From: Muraenolepis orangiensis
Taxonomy: Eukaryota; Chordata; Actinopteri; Gadiformes; Muraenolepididae
NCBI GenBank assembly: GCA_027704905.1
Contig: CM051001.1
Span: forward strand, 31,415,506 to 31,479,505
DNA: 64,000 bases
Direction of reading: 5' to 3'
Positions 34,166-64,000 of the stretch are shown here, piece by piece (position 1 is the stretch's first letter; every line of letters begins with the position of its first letter). The notes under the pieces are model-generated. The model had not been told where the DNA came from. It saw only the letters and a list, made by a program, of their open reading frames with translations, and made no database searches. The translations under genes and the position numbers were made by a program.

Positions 34166-34780
34166 GTCCCCCGCTGAAGACATCTCGCGCTGTAGTTTTT
34201 CTAATAGCGGTTTGTTCTAGAAGCTCCTCTAGTTTATTGTGACCTTCTGTGGAGGACAACAACACAAGGAGGCAGTTTGTGTCGTCCACGGACCACTGTC
34301 ACTTTCATGTCCATGGGGAATTTTAGAGGTTTTAAATGGCGGTCAAAAACTTTGAGTTTGTTTGAGTTGGCCAATAAGCCCCGCCCCCAGCCCCTGACGT
34401 AGTAGAGCCTGCTGGCTAGCCCAGCTTCGAAGTGGAGCTGCAAACAAACCACTTAACCGGGCCAGAAAGTGGCTCCATCGCCGTGGAAACGCAAAGAACT
34501 GGTTCGAGATGACGCGCAAGCTCCGAACCAGCCCTCAAAACAGCTGGTGGAAACGAGGCATTAGCGGCGGTTCCCTGGGAGGGCGATAAAAGGAGGAGTT
34601 CCTGCTACTAACTTTCAATGCAGCAAAATTGGCTTTTTTCTCATAGCGGTGATGGAATATTCTACAATCCCTCTGATCAGAGAGAGTTCTCCATGTTCAG
34701 GGACAGGTCAGTAGTCACTAGGTCTCCCAGAGCCTTGCACAGAGAGTCTATAAGGTGAACGGAATGGAGAGAGATTATGA

Positions 34781-35042
<262 letters not shown>

Positions 35043-35145
35043 ATGGTTTAACATTCTCCTGCATGTCTGCATTGTTTCAGATACTGAGTCTCACAGACAC
35101 CACATTTGTGTAGAATTATAATTAATGTTCTTCCAAAGCGCCATA

Positions 35146-35300
<155 letters not shown>

Positions 35301-35468
35301 TGTAGCACATATCCCCCTCTCCCTTCAGAGGAGGAGAGAAAGAAACAAATTCGGAATCCAGGATGAAAAGCAGAATCACAGACAATGTGGAAGGAAGGGA
35401 TAAGGGAAGGAAATACTGAAGAAACTATTCAATAATACAATTTTACTCATCTAACTCCCAGCAGTACC

Positions 35469-35501
<33 letters not shown>

Positions 35502-35508
35502 GCCTGCC

Positions 35509-35549
<41 letters not shown>

Positions 35550-35620
35550 GCCTGTATGTCTGCCTGTCTGTCTGTCTGTCTGTCTGTCTGTCTGCCTGCC
35601 TGCCTGCCTGTCTGCCTGTT
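35469..35620. repeat. (TGTC)n tetranucleotide repeat
   Basis: TGTC with TGCC and TATG variants. Confidence 0.97.
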
Positions 35621-35731
35621 TCAGACCAGAAGAGGAGCAGTTCCAGACTATCTGGTGACATTTGTAACAGACTGGCAACACAGTTCAGGAGAGAAGGGGG
35701 CACCCTATGTAACTCTGTATACCAAGTAGTT

Positions 35732-35863
<132 letters not shown>

Positions 35864-36081
35864 CCATATACCCCACACACCCGAACAGGAAGAGGGTGTG
35901 ACGGAACGAGGAGGCAACAGAGGCAGCAGCAGGAAGGGAACGAGGAGGCAACAGAGGGAGCAGCAGGAAGGGATGAGAACTGGTGACAGAGAAACGTTGC
36001 CCTGGCAACTGGTCCTCTGGAGACAGCTAACCAATCAGTGGGGCCGACTTGTCAAGACACCAGAGGAGATTCCCCCGCAGA

Positions 36082-36122
36082 TGCACACACGCGCACATAC
36101 ACACACATACACACACGCACAG

Positions 36123-36154
<32 letters not shown>

Positions 36155-36187
36155 TTACACACACACACACACACATACATACACAAA
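36082..36187. repeat. (CA)n microsatellite, degenerate
   Basis: CA with TA, GC and TT interruptions. Confidence 0.93.
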
Positions 36188-37075
36188 CATAACTCACCGG
36201 AAGTCTTTTCACACCGTGCACACACACCCACATGCATTGCGAAGTCCAATGGAAAACCCACCCACACGTTAAGCGCGTGTGAGACCTGGACCCTTCACCA
36301 TCCCCGCTCACAAGTGTCCAATCAGAGAGCTGTCATCCCCGCTCACAAGTGTCCAATCAGACAGAGCTGTTCAGAGGGCGATGACAAGTCAGCCGAACGC
36401 AGACGGGGAAAAAGCGAAAGACGAAGTCTAAGTAGCCGGGTGGCTCATCAACAGCATTGTCCCTTGACCCTTCCACTCAGAGGAGTTTAACGAGGGAAAG
36501 GCGGTTTTTTTCTCCAGACAAATTGGATGGAGTTTTCCATGTGAGTGGAAACCCCAAACCTTGTTGTGGACAGAGGAAGAACAGAGATGACCGGTATTGA
36601 CTTCGGTTTACATTTGACCTTTTTAAAATAATGAGGTCTGATGCTGAGGTACAATTTTTGATATTTGATTCTATTCTATCTGTCACATTTAACAATCTAT
36701 CTTATCTTTCCATCTACTGATCATTGATTGATCAAAACTATTTTGTCTTTTGAGCTAAGGGTGGAAAAACATAAAAACTACAAACATGGTGGCCTCGCCA
36801 CATGGGTGAACTCATGACTTGGCCCAGGCCTTTGACGCCGCATTAGTCACCGGTCACACACGTCGCCGGTCGCAGAAACCAGGGAAGGCAAAGGGGGTTT
36901 CCCCCCCCGACCCGCCATGACAGACAGCATGCTCAGCGTGGGCCCTGAGAGCTCCGTGATGGGGGCCAACATCCACCCAACATCCACCATGTCCCCGAGC
37001 GGGGGATGGGCGTGTGGCATTGATGGCATCCGCCGCGGAAGACATGATGTGATGGTGCAGATGTTAAAACATCAG
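36188..37075. other. Unassigned intergenic DNA
   Basis: One short direct repeat: ATCCCCGCTCACAAGTGTCC at about 36300 and 36336. No gene recognised. Confidence 0.45.
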
Positions 37076-37079
37076 GGGG

Positions 37080-37326
37080 GGTTGGGAGAGAGAGGAGAGG
37101 AGAGAGAGGAGAGAGAGAGGAGAGAGAGAGAGAGAGGAGAGAGGAGAGAGAGAGAGAGGAGAGGAGAGAGAGAGGAGAGAGAGAGAGAGAGAGAGATGGT
37201 GTATTATACCCGGTGGCAACCACAAAAAAAGTACAATTTACTTATTAGCTTATTGAAGTTTTAATAACTTATATCAATCCCGCCAGCTATTTATTTGATC
37301 ATGGGATAACCACAGTAAATAGCCTC

Positions 37327-37384
<58 letters not shown>

Positions 37385-37419
37385 CTCTCCTCTCTCCTCT
37401 CTCTCTCTCTCTCTCTCTG
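37080..37419. repeat. (GA)n block and inverted (CT)n block
   Basis: GA with GG interruptions at 37086-37196 and CT with CC interruptions at 37322-37419 are mirror halves separated by about 125 bp of AT-rich sequence, so the strands could fold back. Confidence 0.93.
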
Positions 37420-37504
37420 TCACATAACCCGCCTTCGAGTCTCTGGTACACAGTCATGATTAGGAAATGTCTGATGGCAAATGTAATTAGAGACACACCG
37501 CGAG

Positions 37505-37787
<283 letters not shown>

Positions 37788-37788
<1 letters not shown>

Positions 37789-38234
37789 ATCGTTGACACA
37801 GTCCTGCAGGACATGTAGTCACCAGTGTGGATGCATGGCGTCCTAACCGTTTCCGGGCATTCACCATCTTGCTTCAATCAAATCCTCGTTAGCCAACCCT
37901 AATAGCCGCTGGGCATATTAGATATCATTAAGCTTGTCCTCTGGTTGTGCTCCGGTGGGCTGGGGCCATGCCTGGGTCCGTGGCTGATGGGTTTTTACCT
38001 AACTATTTTGTTGTCACCATGCATGCTGTTGATTGCATACAGCAAGAAATTAGAAAGGATGTTTCAGAAATCTGATCAGATTTGATCTGATGAATCTGAA
38101 ACAGGCACACATAGCTGCAACGCATTCACATTCGGTTAAGAAACACTTAACCAGTTTGAATTGGGACATCTATATGCATACATACAGGTATTATTACTGT
38201 TGACATAACATGTGGATACAGGCACTCTTTGGAC
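37788..38234. other. Unassigned intergenic DNA
   Basis: No gene or repeat recognised. Confidence 0.45.
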
Positions 38235-38340
38235 TGACTGACTGACTCACTCACTGACTCACCCACTCACTGACTGACTCACTGACTGACTGACTGACTG
38301 ACTGACTGACTGACTCACTCACTCACTGACTCACTCACGC
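38235..38340. repeat. (CTGA)n / (CTCA)n repeat
   Basis: About 100 bp of tetranucleotide ACTG/ACTC. Confidence 0.96.
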
Positions 38341-38704
38341 TCCCGAGCATTAACCCAGTTTGATGAACAGTCATCTGACCAAACAATTAAAACTCAAATC
38401 AGCAGTTTTTCCCCCCAATCTCTTTCCTGTGTTGAGCATCCTCCCCTCCCCCACAGCTGCTTACCGGTGAAGGGAGGGGGGTTAACGGAGAGACATGTGG
38501 TCGGAGAGAGCAAAATCAATTGGATAGAGTGACATGGAGAAGGATACGAAGGAGAAGGAGGAAGTTCAATTAGAGAGAGGGGCCCGATGGTGAAAGCTTC
38601 TTTATCACACACTTGATCTATTGGAGCTCGGATTTCAAAAACAGGTGGAAGCAATTCATTTTCTTACCCAGTGCTCGCCGCCAGGGCGGCTGACTACTGC
38701 CCTC
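38341..38704. other. Unassigned intergenic DNA
   Basis: No gene or repeat recognised. Confidence 0.45.
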
Positions 38705-38800
38705 TAGTGGTTGAAAATGATACATTAAATTACATTACATTCCAGTCATTTAGCAGACGCTTTTATCCAAAGCGACCTACAATAGTGTGTTTCAACAAAG
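38705..38800 (-). repeat. Common fish repeat, GTCATTTAGCAGACGC end
   Basis: TACATTCCAGTCATTTAGCAGACGCTTTTATCC and the following AAAGCGACCTACAATAG form a frequent fish repeat end. The reverse complement (AAAGCGTCTGCTAAATGACTAA) with a TGTAA-type tail is at about 46900-46925. Confidence 0.65.
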
Positions 38801-39105
38801 GAAGGTAAGAGAACAACTCGTCACCTGAAGTCAAAAGTGCATTTCATTCCTAACCAAGTCTCCAAGAACTGAACCAGGGCTCAGGTAGAAGTACACATAA
38901 AGAAACAAACACTTACATCATTGAAATGTAGCTTCTTTGTATTTATTGTCCCACAATGTAACAACTTCGAAACAAACAACGTGTAAGAACCGTGAATAAC
39001 TGCCGAAATATTGTGTAAATAAATGCAATCAAATAGTTTAATATTTTTGCCAACATTTTTATTTGAACGTATTACCGTAGATCTATTCCTTTCAAGATTA
39101 AAGGT
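38801..39105. other. Unassigned AT-rich DNA
   Basis: No gene or repeat recognised beyond the preceding fish repeat, which may extend here. Confidence 0.4.
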
Positions 39106-39300
39106 TTGTTAGTACAATGGAATGCTTACTCCCCACTCCCTCTCACAGTATGAATTCCCTACAGTTTAAAGCTACTATGTACTATACTATATACTACACT
39201 ATACAAGATACACTATATGTATTGGCCATTTGTAACAGGTACATTGGAACGCTTGCTCCCCATCCCTTCCCCTCCCGCAGTATACTTATCTTATCTTAAA
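39106..39300 (-). mobile_element. LINE 3' UTR fragments (GGGAATGGGGAGTAA family), two in a row
   Basis: TACAATGGAATGCTTACTCCCCACTCCC and, 125 bp later, TACATTGGAACGCTTGCTCCCCATCCC are reverse complements of the 3' UTR block at 47750-47790 and 52485-52515. Confidence 0.7.
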
Positions 39301-39939
39301 ACCAATACCATACAAAATAATATATACAATAAAAATTAACAAAAGGACAGCGAAGTGACTGAGTGATGGTATGGTACTATATACTATACTATTTCAGGGT
39401 CCGAAGATTGATGGATTTATGATGCATCTATTAATGGGTTAGTTTTTTTTTTCCATTCTATGTTTGCTTTTGGCTATACACCAAACAGTTGTGGCTGTAC
39501 CTTTGAAACCGATGCTTATGCAACAGGCGTGTTTGTCGCCCTCTAGCGGCACAGGGGATAACCTACAATCTCACCACAATTCTAGCTCTGCGACAGTTCA
39601 GTTTATTCCCTCTTCCGTAAGCCCAACGATAAGTGAAGTGTGGACTGATAGTCGACCACGATAGCACTTCATGTTAACGCGTTTAACTATATTAAAAAAA
39701 ACCTCACTATCCAATAAATAAACGTGTGAGCGCTGCTCCCAATAAATGAAAAGAATATGTCAGTGTAAAAGCGCCGCAGTGTTGTAACACCACACAGCGA
39801 GGGAGACAGGTCCTTGAATCAAGACAGAGGGAGACGTTTTATATCTGTGAGAAAAAAAATATCATTATCTGTAGCTCTGCAGGATATTCCAAATCTTTAC
39901 AATGGCCATATATCAAGCTGCGTGGTGCTGCCCAGGGGG
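39301..39939. other. Unassigned AT-rich DNA
   Basis: No gene recognised. TACTATACTA words suggest old simple repeats. Confidence 0.4.
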
Positions 39940-40044
<105 letters not shown>

Positions 40045-40100
40045 GACCATATCGTTGTTAGACTTTTAAGAAGTTTAAAATCGCCATAAAAGACGACATA

Positions 40101-40315
40101 CAGTTGCAAGAAAAAGTATGTGAACCCTTTGGAATTACCTGGATTTCTGCATAAATTGGTCATAAAATGTGTTCTGATCTTCATCTAAGTCACAACAATA
40201 GACAAACTCAGTCTGCTTAAACTAATACCACACCAAACAATTATATGTTTTCATGTTTTTATTGAACACACCATGTAAACATTCACAGTGCAGGGTGGGA
40301 AAAGTATGTGAACCC
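40101..40315. repeat. Left terminal inverted repeat of Tc1-like element
   Basis: Outer direct repeat near 40112-40127 and inner one near 40299-40315 (AAAAGTATGTGAACCC). These are the likely transposase-binding sites. Confidence 0.95.
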
Positions 40316-40480
40316 CTATGCTAATGACTTCTCCAAGAGCTAACTGGAGTCAGGAATCAGCCAACCTGGAGTCCAATCAATGAGACGAGATTGGAGGTGT
40401 TGGTTAAAGCTGCCCTGCCCTATAAAAAACACACCAGTTTGGAGTTTGCTATTCTCAAGAAGCATTGCCTGATGTGAACC

Positions 40481-41491
40481 ATGCCTCGCACAGAAGAGCT
40501 CTCAGAAGACCTAAGATTAAGAATTGTTGACATGCACAAAGCTGGAAAGGGTTACAAAAGTATCTCTAAAAGCCTTGATGTTCATCAGTCCACGGTAAGA
40601 CAAATTGTCTATAAATGGAGAAAGTTCAGCACTGTTGCTACTCTCCCTAGGAGTGGCCGTCCTGTAAAGATGACTGCAAGAGCCCAGCGCAGAATGCTCA
40701 ATGAGGTGAAGAAGAATCCTAGAGTGTCAGCTAAAGACTTACAAAAATCTCTGGCACATGCCAACATCTCTGTTGACAAATGTACAATACGTAAAACACT
40801 GAACAAGAACGGAGTTCATGGGAGGACTCCATGGAGGAAGCCACTGCTGTCCAAAAAAAACATTGCTGCACGTTTGAAGTTTGCAAAAGAGCACCTGGAT
40901 GTTCCACAGCACTACTGGCAAACTATTCTGTGGACAGATCAAAGTTGAGTTGTTTGGAAGGAACACACAACACTTTGTGGAGAAAAACAGGCACAGCCCA
41001 CCAACATCAAAACCTCATCCCAACTGTGAAGTATGGTGGAGGGGGCATCGTGGTTTGGGGCTGCTTTGCTGCCTCAGGGCCTGGACAGATTGCTATCATC
41101 GACGGAAAAATGAATTCCCAAGTTTACCAAGACATTTTGCAGGAGAACTAGGCTATCTGTCCACCAATTGACGCTCAACAGAAGATGGGTGATGCAACAG
41201 GACAATGACCCAAAGCACAGAAGTAAATCAACAACAGCATGGCTTCAACAGAAGAAAATACACCTTCTGGAGCGGCCCAGTCAGAGTCCTGACCTCAACC
41301 CGATTGAGATGCTATGGCATGACCTCAAGAGAGCGATTCACACCAGACATCCCAAGAATATTGCTGAACTGAAACAGTTTTGTAAAGAGGAACGGTCCAA
41401 AATTCCTCCTGACCGTTGAGCAGGTCTGATCTACAACTACAGGAAACGTTTGGTTGAGGTTATTGCCGCCAAAGGAGGGTCAACCAGTTAT
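40481..41491 (+). pseudogene. Tc1-like transposase, frameshifted
   Basis: The start is ATG at 40481 (MPRTEELSEDLRLRIV). The N-terminal half is open to 40948 (155 codons) and has the two helix-turn-helix DNA-binding parts: KGYKSISKSLDVHQSTVRQI, then the linker GRPVKMTARAQRRML and KNPRVSAKDLQKSL. The first catalytic Asp is in ILWTD, close to the break. A small deletion there puts the next part in another frame (SGPGQIAIIDGKMNSQVYQD, ending at TAG 41149-41151). The last part returns to the first frame (41168-41419) with the second Asp in QQDNDPKHRS and the Glu of NPIEMLWHDLKR. A TGA at 41417 precedes the usual C-terminal LVEVIAAKGG. All three catalytic positions are recognisable but no full-length protein can be made. 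Confidence 0.94.
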
Positions 41492-41500
41492 TAAATCCAA

Positions 41501-41714
41501 GGGTTCACATACTTTTCCCACCCTGCACTGTGAATGTTTACAAGGTGTGTTCAATAAAAACATGAAAACATATAATTGTTTGCGTGGTATTAGTTTAAGC
41601 AGACTGTGTTTGTCTATTGTTGTGACTTAGATGAAGATCAGAACACACTTTATGACCAATTTATGCAGAAATCCAGGTAATTCCAAAGGGTTCACATACT
41701 TTTTCTTGCAACTG
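41501..41714. repeat. Right terminal inverted repeat of Tc1-like element
   Basis: Reverse complement of 40101-40315 with about 2-3% difference. Confidence 0.95.
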
Positions 41715-41822
41715 TATATAGTGACTCGGGGGGGGGGGGGTTGACCTTCATGAATGTTGACGACAAGTTCACAGAGTCACAGTCCACAGAATGTGGCTTT
41801 ACTGGAGATACACACACAAGCA

Positions 41823-41825
<3 letters not shown>

Positions 41826-41866
<41 letters not shown>
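41826..41866. repeat. (CA)n microsatellite
   Basis: About 40 bp of CA, just before the palindrome. Confidence 0.95.
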
Positions 41867-41868
<2 letters not shown>

Positions 41869-41877
41869 CGACACCCT

Positions 41878-41929
41878 GGAGGTGACCCCTGAGAGACGTA
41901 CGGACGTACGTCTCTCAGGGGTCACCTCC
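41878..41929. repeat. Perfect 52-bp palindrome (24-bp arms, 4-nt centre)
   Basis: GGAGGTGACCCCTGAGAGAC GTAC, then GGAC, then the exact reverse complement of the arm. Within the arms GTACGGACGTAC contains ACGTAC direct repeats. No gene boundary lies nearby. Confidence 0.97.
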
Positions 41930-42870
41930 CTGAATGGCGCTACAGTCACACCTGAAATGTTAATTAGCTCGGTCATTAATCAGGAGCTAATAAACTAAAC
42001 CAAAGAGCAGTGTCAGGCTTTTTTTCAGCCTTAATGATTGTTAGCGTGTCGCCGTTGCTGCCCCCCCAGGAAGCAGAGACTGAGGTTGAGCCGTCCCAAA
42101 GGGCAGACATCCGTCCTTGTTAAAATATAGTCGTTTTATTTATATTTTTAATGATGATGTGATATGATATGGTTTGCGGTGCGTTTGTGGTGTCTTGTTT
42201 TTTACTGTGAGTTGTTGTTTTTTATGAACGAATGGATGCTTGTCAAGATATAGAAGCCATTTAACTCAAATCAAAATCTTTATTTGCGAAATTAGATCTT
42301 GATTACATTGAAATGGTTGGTTTGCTGGCAGCATGTGACACAATATCCACCGCGGTGTAACAGACAGAGGGCTGTCTAACTGGCATCATTCAACTGGTTT
42401 CTGTTAATCACATCGCTGTTTAACTCAAGATGTCCTTTAAGTGGCGCATGTCAACAGATCGTTTTGTACATTTGCCCAATCTTGCAGAAGCTCAACGAGT
42501 GCCAAAGCTGCGTGTCGCCGTCTGGCTTTATTAAATAGCATTTAGATCAGCCAAGTGTCAGACCAAAACAAAAAAAATAGCCACGTTGAATAGGGAGGCC
42601 GAACGATAAAGAGAAGAGGAGGGCGCAGCATGAGAGGAGCAAAGCAAGTTTCAAAAGACGCAATCTGCATGACATGACATGACTCACATGACCTTTGACC
42701 CTTTGCTAATGTGGACATCTTTGTTAAATTCAGTCATCGATCCAGTCTCAGGCCCCGGGGACTACGCTCATCTCTGAGCACGGGCATCAGAAGTGATTGA
42801 CGTTATCTTTGGATGAAACACTCGCCTTCACATCTTCAGTCTTGGAAACCTAATGGGAAACACGTATACA
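41930..42870. other. Unassigned DNA 3' of the DOCK2-like exons
   Basis: No recognised gene or repeat. The last DOCK2 coding exon and the 3' UTR could lie here or further left. A minus-strand candidate (acceptor-like CCTCAG near 42082, then about 12 codons and a TAA) has no similarity I can defend. Confidence 0.4.
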
Positions 42871-42871
42871 T

Positions 42872-43100
<229 letters not shown>

Positions 43101-43198
43101 AGTAGAATATTTTAATAACCTAGTCAAAAACCCTAGCCACTCTTTCTCATACTAAACTCTTAAAAAATAAAACAAAACAAAAAAAAGATGTGTTTTAC

Positions 43199-63127
<19,929 letters not shown>

Positions 63128-63137
63128 CTGGGAGACA

Positions 63138-63177
63138 CACACACACACACACACACACACCACACACACACACACAC

Positions 63178-63252
<75 letters not shown>
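63138..63252. repeat. (CA)n microsatellite next to exon 1 acceptor
   Basis: CA with CCAC and CG breaks, starting about 6 bp from the intron 3' end. On the gene strand it is (TG)n followed by TCTCCCAG. Confidence 0.96.
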
Positions 63253-63255
<3 letters not shown>

Positions 63256-63385
63256 GGGCAGAGAAAAAGAGATGATGTACGGGGAGGTATTTCCGACAGT
63301 TTACACACCGTGCAGCGGGAGCACTTTCTAACATCCTCTGCCAAAGACAATGCGGCCCTCAGCGGAAACCAGGCCCACACCGGCT

Positions 63386-64000
63386 GAGGGGGGCAGGGGG
63401 GAGGAGGAGAGGGGGAGTGGGGGAGGAGGGGAGGGGGACAGGGGGTAGGAGGAGAGGGGGAGGAGGGGAGGAGGAGAGGGGGACAGGGGGAGGAGGGGAG
63501 GAGGAGAGGGGGAGTGGGGGAGGAGGGGAGGGGGAGTGGGGGAGGAGGGTAGGAGGAGAGGGGGACAGGGGGTAGGAGGGGAGGGGGAGTGGGGGAGGGG
63601 GGACAGGGGGAGGAGGAGAGGGGGACAGGGGGAGGGGGACAGGGGGAGGAGGAGAGGGGGACAGGGGGTAGGAGGAGAGGGGGCCAGGGGGAGGAGGAGA
63701 GGGGGACATGGGGTAGGAGGAGAGGGGGACAGGGGGAGGAGGAGAGGGGGAGTGGGGAAGGAGGAGAGGGGCACAGGGGGTAGGAGGAGAGGGGAACAGG
63801 GGGTAGGAGGAGAGGGGGAGTGGGGGGGGAGGAGAGGGGGAGTGGGGGAGGAGGGGAGGGGGAGTGGGGGTAGGAGGAGAGGGGGACAGGGGGTAGGAGG
63901 AGAGGGGGAGTGGGGGAGGAGGGGAGGAGGAGTGGGGGAGGGGGAGAGGGGGACAGGGGGAGGAGTGGAGGAGGGGAGGAGGAGTGGGGGAGGAGGAGAG
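63386..64000. repeat. Purine-rich GGGGGAGGAGGAGAG minisatellite, runs off window
   Basis: Over 600 bp of GGAGGAGAGGGGGACAGGGG-type units with periods near 20 and 40 bp. Nearly pure G/A on the plus strand; C/T on the gene strand. The array continues past the window end. Confidence 0.97.

Larger units (their letters stand above)
33061..34560. mobile_element. Non-autonomous DNA transposon, about 1.5 kb, terminal inverted repeats
   Basis: The left end TGCCTCGTTTCCACCA (33061) and right end TGGTGGAAACGAGGCA (ending 34560) are perfect 16-bp inverted repeats. Subterminal blocks also mirror each other: GAACCGGTTTGCGTTTCCAC on the left, GTGGAAACGCAAAGAACTGG on the right. The minus strand has an ATG frame starting MSSAGDRTEELID that stops after about 21 codons inside a tandem repeat. 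No transposase is present. The superfamily is not certain (PIF/Harbinger or hAT possible); target duplication not resolved. Confidence 0.8.
40101..41714 (+). mobile_element. Tc1-like transposon, 1614 bp, complete ends, dead transposase
   Basis: It begins CAGTTGCAAGAAAAAGTATG at 40101 and ends with the inverse at 41714. TA dinucleotides flank it at 40099-40100 and 41715-41716, the usual Tc1/mariner target duplication. The terminal inverted repeats are about 214 bp (40101-40315 and 41501-41714) and differ at only about five positions plus a 1-bp gap. Each contains two direct copies of AAAAGTATGTGAACCC, one at the tip and one at the inner edge. This is the IR/DR layout known from Sleeping Beauty-like elements. 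A single transposase gene lies between the repeats. Confidence 0.96.

Noticed and set aside
42040..42085. Candidate last DOCK2 exon (12 codons and TAA after CCTCAG, minus strand)
   Set aside because: It has no similarity to the known DOCK2 C-terminus, and short acceptor-plus-stop combinations are common by chance.

Overview
The window is vertebrate nuclear DNA, almost certainly from a ray-finned fish. Reasons: split exons with GT/AG borders, very dense (CA)n, (GA)n and (TA)n microsatellites, fish-type retroelements (Rex1-like LINE, tRNA-derived SINEs), a Tc1-like transposon and other DNA transposons. There is no bacterial or phage gene organisation. Most long open frames are translated simple repeats (runs of CV, HT, SL, RE, EG, VTC) and are not genes.

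The one clear host gene is the 3' part of a DOCK2-like gene (dedicator of cytokinesis 2, a Rac guanine-nucleotide exchange factor). It lies on the minus strand between about 63.1 and 43.2 kb. I could place twelve consecutive coding exons with good splice borders. Their phases all agree and they total 1470 nt, or 490 codons. They encode the C-terminal part of the DHR-2 catalytic domain and most of the basic, serine-rich tail. The 5' exons lie beyond position 64000. The last short coding exon was not found.

Region by region. 1-6.4 kb: microsatellites and a 539-bp copy of the 3' end of 28S rRNA at a rearranged junction. 6.4-9.3 kb: a nearly full-length but broken Rex1-like LINE (minus). 9.5-16 kb: a SINE, microsatellites, a decayed reverse-transcriptase fragment and LINE tails. 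16.2-18.7 kb: a DNA transposon with ~410-bp inverted repeats, a broken DDE_Tnp_4-type transposase and a THAP-like first exon inside the inverted repeat. 20.0-22.1 kb: a second LINE (plus, broken). 23.2-23.5 kb: a 292-bp hAT-type MITE with an 8-bp target duplication. 27.0-27.5 kb: a probable solo LTR. 27.6-32 kb: two large minisatellites and a polypyrimidine block. 33.1-34.6 kb: a non-autonomous DNA transposon. 40.1-41.7 kb: a Tc1-like transposon with 214-bp inverted repeats and a dead transposase. 43-64 kb: the DOCK2 exons, with introns largely made of minisatellites, G-rich arrays and foldback sequences.

I see no new multi-gene system. The most unusual items are the 28S rRNA insertion flanked by a 53-bp duplication and a hairpin, the transposon whose inverted repeats contain its coding exon, several near-perfect foldbacks, and a host gene whose splice signals abut or are built from simple repeats. 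Family assignments come from recognised motifs; no database search was run.
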